Below, piece after piece: positions 22,081-32,350 of a DNA stretch of 64,000 nt. Location of the stretch: positions 141,558,618 through 141,622,617 of the forward strand of contig CM054180.1 of the NCBI GenBank assembly GCA_028829895.1, read 5' to 3'. The notes under the pieces were generated by a model. The model had not been told where the DNA came from. It was given only the letters and a program-made list of their open reading frames with translations, and ran no database searches. Position 1 is the stretch's first letter. Every line of letters starts with the position of its first letter. This DNA is from Sinotaia quadrata (taxonomy: Eukaryota; Mollusca; Gastropoda; Architaenioglossa; Viviparidae). The translations under genes and the position numbers were made by a program.

Positions 22081-23293
22081 GTACCCACACGCTTCCGCTC
22101 CCTCACTTCGAGCACATTTTAGCTAATTCCATCAGCTTACTCGGGTCGTGAGAGGCAGCCGGCGCCATAGAGAATCAAGGTACCCTTCGACTTCTCTCAA
22201 AGGTATCATTTTATTTAATAGTATTTGCCTATGTATTGTTTAAGTATGTATTTGTGCTATGTATTATATGATTTCCATATACACTTGAGCATGGTTCAGA
22301 GAAATAGCTGAAAACCTATATGTTACGGAATATAAATTTATTGTAACCATTTTTCCATTTCTGTACTTTAATTTATATTGTTTTAATTCACTAAGAGCCA
22401 GAATGCTGCGCTCGATATGAATTCTTCATGTAATTCAATTATTGCGTGTAATTTAAATTGTAAATTGTGAAGCGCTCTGTCGGCTTGAATTACCCCTTGT
22501 ATGAACATTAATTTAACGTTGTATCTATTTTATTGCTTCATACGTCATGACTGTTAAATGGAACACATGTGAGACGATTATATTTTTTCTAAATCTAATT
22601 GTAAGCGACGCGAGGTCGAAACTCTTTGTTCAGCGCATTTAATTGAGCCATGCCTAAGTAGGGCTGTTAGGTTGAGAATTATATCCAAACACGTTGCATC
22701 CACAGGTCGGCTCATGGTTCATGTTCACCCATGCCTCACCTGCATTAGCTTATTGGTGTAAGCGTGTCGAAATCCACTCTGAGGGCCATGCTGCAAAAAT
22801 TCCAGTTCCTAGCCACTAACAAAGGGACATCATTCCTTATGCACCACGTGTGTCGTTAAAGGGGGACTGAGGGAACGAACCAGCATGACTGAGTGTTGAG
22901 ACCAAGGATACAAGAATAGAGCTAAGTGCAAAATCAAGTGTACAGATCTCAAAGGAACACTTTTCTGGCAATTTATATTGACAAAAATCAGGCATAGGCG
23001 CGTAAAGACAGAGTGAAGACTATTCGCGTTGCATTCGATTTATTGTTAATTTGTTAAACTTTATTAAATCTTATTTCTTTGTTAATACCTCTTAGTAGTT
23101 GATTTCTATGCACAATAGACCAATTAGATTAATTCTTAGATTTGAATGGGGGCGGATGAGCAGAAAGATTGATGACGAGTGCATATTAATTTAGAGGGAT
23201 TTAACTGTTTTCAAATCTAGCTAAAAAGTTCGCAGTTTATTAGTCTGTAAATTTGTCGTCTGAACTACAAGACGCACTTTTAATTAGTCAGAT

Positions 23294-23387
23294 AATAAAT
23301 TGAGCAACCAGTCTGCGTAGAATATGAGAGGAAGAATTAATTATATTTAAAGTCTTTTAATTATTCTAAGCAGGGTCTTTAAATAAA
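23294..23387 (+). terminator. Candidate LTR polyadenylation signals
   Basis: AATAAA occurs at 23294-23299 and 23382-23387 (same positions in the 3' LTR, +6,776). In the 3' copy either could direct 3'-end formation. Which one is used cannot be told from sequence. Confidence 0.4.
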
Positions 23388-23405
23388 TACTGGAAACGTA
23401 ACAAG

Positions 23406-23423
23406 TGGGGGCCCGTCCGGGAT
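23406..23423 (+). promoter_or_regulatory. Primer-binding site, tRNA-Pro type
   Basis: TGGGGGCCCGTCCGGGAT begins two bases after the LTR. It differs at one position from the tRNA-Pro-complementary primer site known from murine gammaretroviruses, and begins with TGG complementary to the tRNA CCA end. It would prime minus-strand cDNA synthesis. Confidence 0.8.
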
Positions 23424-24019
23424 TGATATGTATTAAATTGTAACTTGTAACATTTTTATACATAGGGCGTATCATAAACCTAGAAACGAACGAACGAAAA
23501 GAAATTGCCAATTGTTCTTTTGATTTTTGTATTACTGATTTTCTTTGCTTTTGTTGTGACATGTGCATGTATTCTTTTGCAGAGTAGCGTGCATGTTAGT
23601 TAATATATGTTTAAGCGTAGTTAAGCATTATGTTAGCTAATTGAATGATTTATTTAGTATTGTGTTACTGAGTACTTCATTGTGAGGAGTCGAAGGTTAT
23701 ACCGCCAGCTAGGAGAGTTATCGGTAGTAACAGACTTCGGACTATTATATTTAGGGTGCTAGATATAATGTGTAATGTTGTATGGTAGGAGCCGTGACAT
23801 TACGAAAGTCTTGGAACAGCGGACACTGTGACAAGCAGGTGAAACGTGTAAAGAGTTAACGCGTAATTTATTTCGGAAGGTGTTCTGAGTAAATTAAATA
23901 ATTTTTGTAAGGTTGTAGCCTAAAAGTTATTTTCGGGATAAGCGGAGTTATCGCCGACGGTTAAAACACACAATTCACGAGATACATGGTTATTGTAGCC
24001 AGCGCGCTAAGACAGTAAA
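23424..24019 (+). other. Retrotransposon 5' leader
   Basis: About 600 bp of non-coding leader between the primer site and the Gag-Pol ATG. It presumably holds the packaging signal, but no specific motif is assigned. Confidence 0.6.
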
Positions 24020-27000
24020 ATGGATCTAGAGCAGATTATTGAAAATCTGAAAAGGAAAGGTTCCTTAATAGGATACCAGGGTGACGAACTGACTAGCTAC
24101 CTTAAAACTGAGCTAGAGAAAGCGGAAAAAGAGAGACAAGAGATAGAAAGAGAAGAACGCGTTGCTAATCGCGAACTGAAGAAGTTAGAAGCTGAAAAAC
24201 TAGCCGAAACTGAAGCTAAACGCATCGCAGCTGACGCAGAAGCTAAAAAGCAAGAAGCTGAAGTTAAAAAGTTAGAAGCTGAAAGATTAGCCGACATTGA
24301 AACAAAACGTATCGCAGCGGATACAGAAGCCAAACGCATCGCCGCAGACGCGGAAATAAAACGGTTAGAATGGGAAGTAAAGAAACTAGAAGTTACCAAT
24401 CCAAACCGTGATCGCAGAAGCAGTGGTGATTCGCGTTCTAGCGATGGAAATAATCACAGTAGAATTGAAAACATCATTCCAAAGATAAATATGGTCCCAT
24501 TTGATGAGAACAAAGATCAAATAGACGCGTATTTAAAAACGTTTGAAAAGTTAGCCAGAGCAACAAACATTCCAGCGGAACATTGGGCGATAAATTTATC
24601 GGGGTTACTGCAGGGAACTGCGAAAAACGAATTCAATAAGCTTAGCGATTCTGAGTCAGATAATTACGACACAGTCAAGGCCGCATTATTGAAACGCTAC
24701 AAACTCACAGCAGATACATACCGCCGTAAATTTAAACAGGCCACGAAAGCCAGTTCAGAGACGCACGCACAGTACATACGACGCGTCACGGACTTGTTCC
24801 AAAGATGGATAGATCTAGCTGAAACTCCACAGACATACGCAGGTCTTAGGGATGAAATGGTAAAGGACCACATTCTCGGGTCATACAAATCAGATCTACT
24901 GATTCACTTAGCAATAAGGGAAAAATCTACGCTAGAGGAGATAGGCAACGCCGCCGATCGCTTTGATGACGCACATTCTCAATTCTCGAACGCACACGCG
25001 AACAACAAGTCTCGACCGAACGAACCGCCGACTCGAAAGGATAAGAAAAATGACGGGAAGGCACCTAGTGAGCGTGATGATAAAACATCTAAACCCGACA
25101 CTAAAAACAAGTCCGACAAACAGAAAGATAAAAAGAATCTTGCATGTTACACTTGTGGTGATAGTGGCCATTTTTCACGAACATGTCCTGAAAAGAAAAC
25201 AGCTAAAGTTTACGCAGTAGAAAGTCATACACCTAAAACAGAAAAGTCGAATCGAACACCAGTACAGGCAAACGGTCACGATACAATCGCTTTGCTTGAT
25301 ACAGGGTGTGAGCTAGACGCTATTGTAAATGCATCATTAGTTAACCGTACCGACTACACAGGGGAGACAATCTCTGTCACCTTTGCAAACGGCGAACAAG
25401 ACATTTTACCAGTAGCTGAAGTCTCGATTGTTTCAGACTTTGTAGAAGGAACAGTCAAAGCGGCAGTTATGGAAAACTCACCGCATGACGTGATCCTTGG
25501 TTGCAAGTATGTTTTGCCGTGCAAAAAACAAACTTCAACTGAACCACCACTGGTTAACGCTGTAACCAGAGCAGCGAGTAGTAAAGACAAATCTGTAACT
25601 GCACCGATGTCTGCCGCACCAGCCGTAGATAAAGCAACAGTTAGCGAGATTAAAATATTACAAGCTGAGGACGAAACACTAGACAAGTTACGCAGACAAG
25701 CTGTACTTGTTAGTGACGTCAACACTGACGATTCGAATAAGAAAGCGTGCATTATTCTGAAAAAGGGTTTATTGTACCGCTATTCGAAAGTGGGAGACGA
25801 ATTTCGGAAACAATTAGTCGTTCCACAAACCAAACGAAATGACGTATTACGATTAGGTCATGAGAGTCTTTTTGGTGCACACATGGGTGTACAAAAAACA
25901 ACTAGTCGTATTACAAGTGAGTTTTATTGGCCGGACATCACTGCCGATATCCGTAGATTCGTGTTAAGTTGCGACACATGCCAGAGAACACAGTCTAAAA
26001 ATTCAATCAGACCCGCACCGTTAGGAGAGCCTGAACTGATCAGTGAACCCTACAAGCGCGTAGCATTGGATTTGATTGGGCCTATAATACCCACATCAAC
26101 GAGAGGTAATCGATACGTGCTGACCACTATTGATTACGCAACAAGATTCGCCGACGCAGTACCATTGAAAAATATTGATACTGAAACTGTCGCCGAAGCC
26201 CTTTTCGGTCTTTGGAGTCGTGTTGGAATTCCTACTGAAATTTTGACGGATCAGGGGAGTCAATTCATAGGCAACGTAATGAAGGAAGTAAATCGTTTAC
26301 TTTCCATCAAACATCTTACTTGCACACCATACCACCCCCAGGCAAATGGTCTGATTGAAAAATACAATGGGACATTAAAAACAGCACTTAAAAAGCTCGC
26401 CACTGATAAACCGAAAGACTGGGACAGATACATCCCTGCCCTACTATTTGCATATAGGGAGGTGCCACAATCTTCCACCGGGTTTTCACCATTTGAGCTA
26501 CTTTACGGACGTACTGTACGCGGACCGATGATGATTTTGAAGGCACTTTGGACTGATGAAAAGACAGATGACGAAGTTAAGACAACTTATACATACGTCA
26601 CTGACTTAAGAAACCGTCTTGAAACTATAGGCAAGATAGCACGGGAAAACTTGACGATAGCTCAGTCTAGACAGGCAGAATATTACAATAAGCACACCAA
26701 ACCTAGAGAATTTGAAGTTAATGACAAAGTGTTACTGTTGCTTCCTGAAGCACATAACAAACTTCAGATGAAATGGAAGGGGCCCTTTGTAGTTACCGCC
26801 AAGCTAGGGGGACTGAACTATAAGGTGCAGACAGGAAAGAGAGAGAAAATCTTTCATGTTAACCTACTCAAAAAGTACATAAGCCGTGAGGATCAAACCA
26901 CTCAAGCTGATTTTGTCGTAGCGACGATAGTTACAGAAGACGAGGGGGATACTGATTGCGTCACTGGTACTTTACCAAACTGTCCTCTACAGACGGACGA

Positions 27001-28408
27001 AACTGTCAAAGACGTTAGGGTAAATGAAGCCTTGACAGAAAGACAGAAAGAAGAAGTGAATAAATTGCTCAATGAGTTCTCATCTACTCTGACAGACAAA
27101 CCAGGGTTGACAGACTTAATAGAATTTTCACTGAAGCTGACTGACAACAAACCGATACGTTTGAAGCCGTATCCGTTGCCACACGCTAAGATAGATGACG
27201 TTAGACGTGAGATTAAGACTATGCTAGATCTAGGGGTCATAGAGAAGACTGACAGTGCCTACGGATCACCCATCGTGTTGATTAAAAAACGTGATAACTC
27301 GTTCCGTTTTTGCGTAGACTACCGCAAACTCAATCAAGTGACAGAGTTTTGTGCCGAGCCTCTCCCTGATCCGGATCTCATCTTCACTAAGCTAGCTAAC
27401 GCTCATTACTATACCAAAATAGATTTGTCACGCGGTTTTTGGCAAATCAAGGTCAAGGACACTGATCGACACATACTAGCTTTCACTACACCAGTAGGAA
27501 ACTACACATGGAAAGTTATGCCTTTCGGAGTTTCAAACGCTCCAAGCATTTTTTCTAAAATGATGCGGTCATTGTTAGAACCACTGTACGGACGTGGAGT
27601 TGAGAACTTCATGGATGATTTAATTCTAGGCACCCAGACATGGGAGGAGCACTTGACACTCTTACGAGATGTGCTAGCCAGATTAAAGCAAGCCAACCTC
27701 ACTGCCCGCCCTACGAAGTGTGAAATAGCACAATTCTCCTTAGACTTCTTGGGACACAAGTTGAGTCATGGAACTATGTCGCCAAGTGAAGCTAAGATAG
27801 CACAACTTAAGGACACTTCACAACCGCTAACAAAAACACAAGTTAGAAGTTTTCTTGGTCTTGCTAACTACTACAGAAAATTCGTACCAGATTTTAGTGC
27901 CATTGCATGTCCTCTGACTGACTTGACACGTAAGAATATGCCTACAAAAGTAGTGTGGACTGATGCATGCCAAAACGCTTTTGACACACTGAAATCTAGA
28001 CTGACTTCAGATTTAGTTGTTAAACTGCCAGATCTGACAAAACCATTCTTGTTAAGGACTGATGCTAGCAACACAGGATTAGGAGCAGTGTTATTACAAG
28101 AACACAATGACACCAAACACCCAGTTGCATATGCAAGCCGTAAACTCACAACTACTGAACAGAAATATTCCACCAGTGAAAAGGAATGTCTTGCAATAGT
28201 TTGGGCCATAAAAAAGTTCGAAAACTATTTGTACGGAAAAACCTTTGTCATTGAGTGCGATCACCAGCCGTTGGCCTTTCTCGGACAGGCGCAATTTACG
28301 AACAGCCGTTTAATGCGTTGGTCTTTGTTTCTGACACAGTATGACGCAAATATTCATTACATCAAAGGGTCTTTGAATGTTGGCGCAGATTACATGAGTC
28401 GTGCTTGA
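24020..28408 (+). CDS. gag-pol: Gag-Pol polyprotein, integrase upstream of RT (Gmr1-like)
   Basis: Single 1,462-codon ORF from ATG at 24020 (taaaATGG) to TGA. Order: K/E-rich coiled coil with internal repeats (about 26-128); capsid with SCAN-like helices (about 150-330); basic linker; zinc knuckle C376, C379, H384, C389; aspartic protease with D427-T-G and a later ILG; integrase zinc-binding H614, H621, C651, C654; integrase core D684, D744, E780 (35 residues between the last two, DD35E); GPF module W919-K-G-P-F923; reverse transcriptase with FRFCVDYRKLN and active-site F-M-D1199-D1200; RNase H D1348, E1387, D1414, D1457. Integrase before RT is unlike standard Ty3/Gypsy and matches Gmr1 elements. 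FMDD replaces the more usual Y-x-D-D. All catalytic residues are intact; no frameshift or stop. Gag and Pol are fused in one frame, so release must be proteolytic. No chromodomain or env seen. Confidence 0.95.
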   Translation: MDLEQIIENLKRKGSLIGYQGDELTSYLKTELEKAEKERQEIEREERVANRELKKLEAEKLAETEAKRIAADAEAKKQEAEVKKLEAERLADIETKRIAADTEAKRIAADAEIKRLEWEVKKLEVTNPNRDRRSSGDSRSSDGNNHSRIENIIPKINMVPFDENKDQIDAYLKTFEKLARATNIPAEHWAINLSGLLQGTAKNEFNKLSDSESDNYDTVKAALLKRYKLTADTYRRKFKQATKASSETHAQYIRRVTDLFQRWIDLAETPQTYAGLRDEMVKDHILGSYKSDLLIHLAIREKSTLEEIGNAADRFDDAHSQFSNAHANNKSRPNEPPTRKDKKNDGKAPSERDDKTSKPDTKNKSDKQKDKKNLACYTCGDSGHFSRTCPEKKTAKVYAVESHTPKTEKSNRTPVQANGHDTIALLDTGCELDAIVNASLVNRTDYTGETISVTFANGEQDILPVAEVSIVSDFVEGTVKAAVMENSPHDVILGCKYVLPCKKQTSTEPPLVNAVTRAASSKDKSVTAPMSAAPAVDKATVSEIKILQAEDETLDKLRRQAVLVSDVNTDDSNKKACIILKKGLLYRYSKVGDEFRKQLVVPQTKRNDVLRLGHESLFGAHMGVQKTTSRITSEFYWPDITADIRRFVLSCDTCQRTQSKNSIRPAPLGEPELISEPYKRVALDLIGPIIPTSTRGNRYVLTTIDYATRFADAVPLKNIDTETVAEALFGLWSRVGIPTEILTDQGSQFIGNVMKEVNRLLSIKHLTCTPYHPQANGLIEKYNGTLKTALKKLATDKPKDWDRYIPALLFAYREVPQSSTGFSPFELLYGRTVRGPMMILKALWTDEKTDDEVKTTYTYVTDLRNRLETIGKIARENLTIAQSRQAEYYNKHTKPREFEVNDKVLLLLPEAHNKLQMKWKGPFVVTAKLGGLNYKVQTGKREKIFHVNLLKKYISREDQTTQADFVVATIVTEDEGDTDCVTGTLPNCPLQTDETVKDVRVNEALTERQKEEVNKLLNEFSSTLTDKPGLTDLIEFSLKLTDNKPIRLKPYPLPHAKIDDVRREIKTMLDLGVIEKTDSAYGSPIVLIKKRDNSFRFCVDYRKLNQVTEFCAEPLPDPDLIFTKLANAHYYTKIDLSRGFWQIKVKDTDRHILAFTTPVGNYTWKVMPFGVSNAPSIFSKMMRSLLEPLYGRGVENFMDDLILGTQTWEEHLTLLRDVLARLKQANLTARPTKCEIAQFSLDFLGHKLSHGTMSPSEAKIAQLKDTSQPLTKTQVRSFLGLANYYRKFVPDFSAIACPLTDLTRKNMPTKVVWTDACQNAFDTLKSRLTSDLVVKLPDLTKPFLLRTDASNTGLGAVLLQEHNDTKHPVAYASRKLTTTEQKYSTSEKECLAIVWAIKKFENYLYGKTFVIECDHQPLAFLGQAQFTNSRLMRWSLFLTQYDANIHYIKGSLNVGADYMSRA

Positions 28409-28631
28409 TGCCATCAAGTGCCGGTACTGATAGGATGTTGTTTAATCAATTAACTGAACCCTACGGATTCCTTCCTGTAAATATGAAATATAGTTGCACA
28501 CTTTATTTCTAGGAATGTCGAAATTTTTTTTGTGTAAATTTTTCTTCATTGTGGACTTCTACATTTTATCATACATAATTTGTAGGAGGCATTTTATCTT
28601 TGGTAAGATAAACGCCTCAAAAGCAAGGGGG
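28409..28631 (+). other. Retrotransposon 3' leader with hairpin and polypurine tract
   Basis: No env-like ORF. AGGCATTTTATCTT (about 28587) can pair with AAGATAAACGCCT (about 28605-28617) around a TGGT loop. Immediately after comes the purine tract AAAAGCAAGGGGG next to the 3' LTR, the expected plus-strand primer. Confidence 0.75.
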
Positions 28632-30179
28632 TGTCACAAGTCTGATAAAAATGTCCGACCTGATGACCCACTTAGCCTTGTTTACTTCAAATTCGAATAT
28701 TTGAAACCCTTGACCCCTTTGTTCAAAGCTTCCTTTTTCTAGGTGCTTCTAGAACAGGTCAAGATGTTATGTAACTTTAGGACCATTGTCCAGTTCTCGA
28801 ACCAACCACATGCTTTGCGAACAGTCACGTGATACGCAATATACCTTTCTATATATGTACCCACACGCTTCCGCTCCCTCACTTCGAGCACATTTTAGCT
28901 AATTCCATCAGCTTACTCGGGTCGTGAGAGGCAGCCGGCGCCATAGAGAATCAAGGTACCCTTCGACTTCTCTCAAAGGTATCATTTTATTTAATAGTAT
29001 TTGCCTATGTATTGTTTAAGTATGTATTTGTGCTATGTATTATATGATTTCCATATACACTTGAGCATGGTTCAGAGAAATAGCTGAAAACCTATATGTT
29101 ACGGAATATAAATTTATTGTAACCATTTTTCCATTTCTGTACTTTAATTTATATTGTTTTAATTCACTAAGAGCCAGAATGCTGCGCTCGATATGAATTC
29201 TTCATGTAATTCAATTATTGCGTGTAATTTAAATTGTAAATTGTGAAGCGCTCTGTCGGCTTGAATTACCCCTTGTATGAACATTAATTTAACGTTGTAT
29301 CTATTTTATTGCTTCATACGTCATGACTGTTAAATGGAACACATGTGAGACGATTATATTTTTTCTAAATCTAATTGTAAGCGACGCGAGGTCGAAACTC
29401 TTTGTTCAGCGCATTTAATTGAGCCATGCCTAAGTAGGGCTGTTAGGTTGAGAATTATATCCAAACACGTTGCATCCACAGGTCGGCTCATGGTTCATGT
29501 TCACCCATGCCTCACCTGCATTAGCTTATTGGTGTAAGCGTGTCGAAATCCACTCTGAGGGCCATGCTGCAAAAATTCCAGTTCCTAGCCACTAACAAAG
29601 GGACATCATTCCTTATGCACCACGTGTGTCGTTAAAGGGGGACTGAGGGAACGAACCAGCATGACTGAGTGTTGAGACCAAGGATACAAGAATAGAGCTA
29701 AGTGCAAAATCAAGTGTACAGATCTCAAAGGAACACTTTTCTGGCAATTTATATTGACAAAAATCAGGCATAGGCGCGTAAAGACAGAGTGAAGACTATT
29801 CGCGTTGCATTCGATTTATTGTTAATTTGTTAAACTTTATTAAATCTTATTTCTTTGTTAATACCTCTTAGTAGTTGATTTCTATGCACAATAGACCAAT
29901 TAGATTAATTCTTAGATTTGAATGGGGGCGGATGAGCAGAAAGATTGATGACGAGTGCATATTAATTTAGAGGGATTTAACTGTTTTCAAATCTAGCTAA
30001 AAAGTTCGCAGTTTATTAGTCTGTAAATTTGTCGTCTGAACTACAAGACGCACTTTTAATTAGTCAGATAATAAATTGAGCAACCAGTCTGCGTAGAATA
30101 TGAGAGGAAGAATTAATTATATTTAAAGTCTTTTAATTATTCTAAGCAGGGTCTTTAAATAAATACTGGAAACGTAACA
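28632..30179 (+). repeat. 3' LTR
   Basis: 1,548 bp with the same ends and the same sequence as the 5' LTR wherever compared. It ends ...GTAACA, followed by the TAGAG target duplicate. Confidence 0.95.
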
Positions 30180-30445
30180 TAGAGAACTTGAGTTACGTCA
30201 AAATCAAAGTGATTAGTATAGAGAACTTGAGTTACGTCAAAATCAAAGTGATTAGTATAGAGAACTTGAGTTACGTCAAAATCAAAATGATTAGTATGGA
30301 GAACTTGAGTTACGTCAAAATCAAAGTGATTAGTATAGAGAACTTGAGTTACGTCAAAATCAAAGTGATTAGTATAGAGAACTTGAGTTACGTCAAAATC
30401 AGAACTTGATTTACGTCAAAATCAAAATGATTAGTATGGAGAACT
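30180..30445. repeat. 39-bp minisatellite, right part
   Basis: About six copies of the same unit as 21741-21855, resuming directly at the LTR boundary. One copy is truncated near 30400. Confidence 0.95.
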
Positions 30446-30797
30446 TTCTTCAACAGACAAGTTTCGGTCTCTTTTCATTGGCTAGTTAATTATTTGTAAA
30501 CCTTAACGTATTGGAGAGAAAAATTGGTCATCCACTGTGGAATGGCTTGGACTATATCAGCATGTTCTAGCATATTCTTTACCTGATGTTATTTTAACTC
30601 TGATACTTACAAAAATATTGTAATGCGCAGTAACTGAAGGTCATGTCACGTTGACATTTAACGAACTATATAATAATGAAGTTTTAAAATAGGGACAAGT
30701 AAATTTACTCCACCACAGTAATATATTCTTCAGTAAAGAATGTGGATCTATGTCTATTTTATCGCCTGGACAAACTGTTAGGTGCACAGCAAACACC
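30446..30797. other. Unassigned spacer
   Basis: AT-rich; no gene or array recognised. Confidence 0.4.
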
Positions 30798-31140
30798 ACG
30801 TAAGAATTATTCACTTGTCATCAATTTTACATAATAGTGAAATAAATAATAAACTTATTCACCTTATAAACTAATATTCATAGTGATATAAATAATAAAC
30901 TCATGCATCTTATAAACTAATCTTCATAAGCACTTAACAATTATTCACTTGTCATCAATTGTCATAATATTGATATAAATAATAAAGCCAGACATCTTAT
31001 AAACTAATATTCATAAGCACTTAACAATTATTCACTTGTCATCAAATTTTACATAATAGTGATATAAATAATAAACGCATGCATCTTATAAACTAATATT
31101 CACAGTCATATAAAATAATAAACTCATGACCTTAGATAAT
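30798..31140. repeat. Degenerate array of ~50-90-bp units
   Basis: Repeats of aaataataaactcatgcatc, ttataaactaatattcata and aattattcacttgtcatcaa in variable spacing, about four blocks. Confidence 0.75.
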
Positions 31141-31289
31141 TATTTACTTGTAGTTAATCATATGATTTGATCATAGAATATTTTGACAAAAAATACAAAT
31201 GACAGAGTGAAAACTAATTTGTATATTTTTCTTGAAATTTATTATTTTATTTTAACATTTATTAAATGTGTTCCACTTTCACTGAGTGA

Positions 31290-31570
31290 TTTATTTCTTG
31301 TGAGTGTAGAAAAAAGCTGGCTTCACACTCTTCATTCCAAATCACTGTCTCAGGTTTGCCATTTATCAGCAAATCAAGAAGTGGTTTAGCAATGGCAGTG
31401 AACTTGGGAATGATTTTTTTTATAATGTCCGACAAACCCCAAAAGTATTTAACATTTGTCATGGGTCTGGGTCTCTCCATAATATCATCCATAAAGTTAG
31501 AGACAGATTCCTCTTTCATGGGTTAGATGAGCAATCTCATCATCTTAGTGTAAACAGCCTTGAAACAGGG
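31290..31570 (-). pseudogene. Internally deleted Ty3/Gypsy pol fragment
   Basis: The minus strand reads YTKMMRLLI, a stop, then VSNFMDDI, matching the RT region KMM-x-LL...NFMDD of the Gmr1-like element in this window. It then jumps to YFWGLSDIIKKIIPKFTAIA and KPLLDLL, the RT-RNase H connection, normally about 80-90 residues downstream. The intervening thumb region is missing. The shared FMDD suggests a Gmr1-like origin, though this is inference. It abuts a hAT relic on the opposite strand. Confidence 0.7.
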
Positions 31571-31574
31571 GAAA

Positions 31575-32350
31575 TCAACTTCACTATTATACATTGCATT
31601 TTGCATCAAGGAGCTCTTTGTAGTAAAAGTTTACAAATGAAAGAAACAGATATTATCACACAGATGTATGACAATGTGAAATTGTTCAAAGTTAAATTAC
31701 GTTTATAGAATTGAAGCAAGTGAGTGAGGGCAATTTGACCCATTTCTCAACCCTCAATTCCTTAGGAAATGTTGAACCCAAATGAGTGAGGGCAATTTGG
31801 CCCATTTCTCAACCCGCAATTCCTTAGGAAATGTTGTACCAAATGAGTGAGGAATTTGGCCCATTTCTCAACCCTCAATTCCTTAGGAAATGTTGTACCA
31901 AATGGGTGAGGGCAATTTGGCCCATTTCTCAACCCACAATTCCTTAGGAAATGTTGAATCCAAATGCTTGAAAGAATATACAGATTTGTTGTCTAACTTA
32001 CTTCAACATGTTGATGTGCACTTTGAAGACTTTAAGGTACTGGGGCCGCAATTTCAACAGTTTGATGTGCGCTGAAGAATTTAAGGTACTGAAGTCGCAA
32101 TTTCAACTTTTTTCAACATCGTTTGCTGTAGAAATTGACAATGTTGCAGAGGAATTGCAAATGGAGTTTGTAGAACTTCAATGTGATACTATCTTGAAGC
32201 AAAAATTTGCAGATTTAGGGATCCCGGAATTCTACGTTTCTTTCACAAAAAAGGTTTCCGAGATTACTCTCTGTTACTGCAAGGAGTATTGCATTGTTTG
32301 GAAGTACATATGTATGTGAACATTTTTTCTCATCCATGAAATTAATTCTT
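31575..32350 (+). pseudogene. SCAND3/ZBED-like hAT transposase relic
   Basis: The plus strand follows the C-terminal half of SCAND3-type hAT proteins: IIHCILHQGALCSKSLQMK (about 31582), then after a deletion ITQMYDNVKLFKVKLRL (about 31655), EGNLAHFSTLNSLGNV (repeated), YTDLLSNLLQHVDVHFEDF (about 31977), VEIDNVAEELQMEFVELQCD (about 32132), then, after a frameshift near 32250, RSIALFGSTYVCEHFFSSMK (about 32283), the hAT dimerisation signature. Stops and frameshifts show it is dead. The central array (31725-31975) is made of its own coding sequence. Confidence 0.85.
31725..31975. repeat. ~61-bp array inside the SCAND3-like hAT relic, 4 copies
   Basis: Units contain gagtgagggcaatttggccc, atttctcaaccctcaattcc and ttaggaaatgttg. 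The coding reading is EGNLAHFSTLNSLGNV, part of the transposase. Confidence 0.9.

Larger units (their letters stand above)
21856..23403 (+). repeat. 5' LTR
   Basis: It begins TGTCACAAGTC and ends GGAAACGTAACA. The partner copy lies exactly 6,776 bp downstream at both ends, so no net indels separate the two. It holds a TATA-like box, a CACGTG E-box and AATAAA motifs near its 3' end. Confidence 0.95.
21851..30184 (+). mobile_element. Complete Gmr1-like Ty3/Gypsy LTR retrotransposon with TSD
   Basis: The element proper spans 21856-30179 (8,324 bp). It has two 1,548-bp LTRs (TG...CA ends) with the same length and no difference in the stretches I compared by eye. It also has a primer-binding site, a single Gag-Pol ORF, a purine tract and a 5-bp target duplication TAGAG (21851-21855 and 30180-30184). 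It sits inside a 39-bp minisatellite; removing the element and one TAGAG restores the array register. Pol domain order is protease, integrase, reverse transcriptase, RNase H. That is the Ty1/copia-like order known from the Gmr1 group of Ty3/Gypsy elements. There is no env-like ORF. Everything needed for retrotransposition looks present, so the element is probably young and possibly active. Confidence 0.95.

Noticed and set aside
28409..28631. env gene in the retrotransposon
   Set aside because: Only 223 bp between pol and the 3' LTR, with no ORF containing signal or membrane segments.
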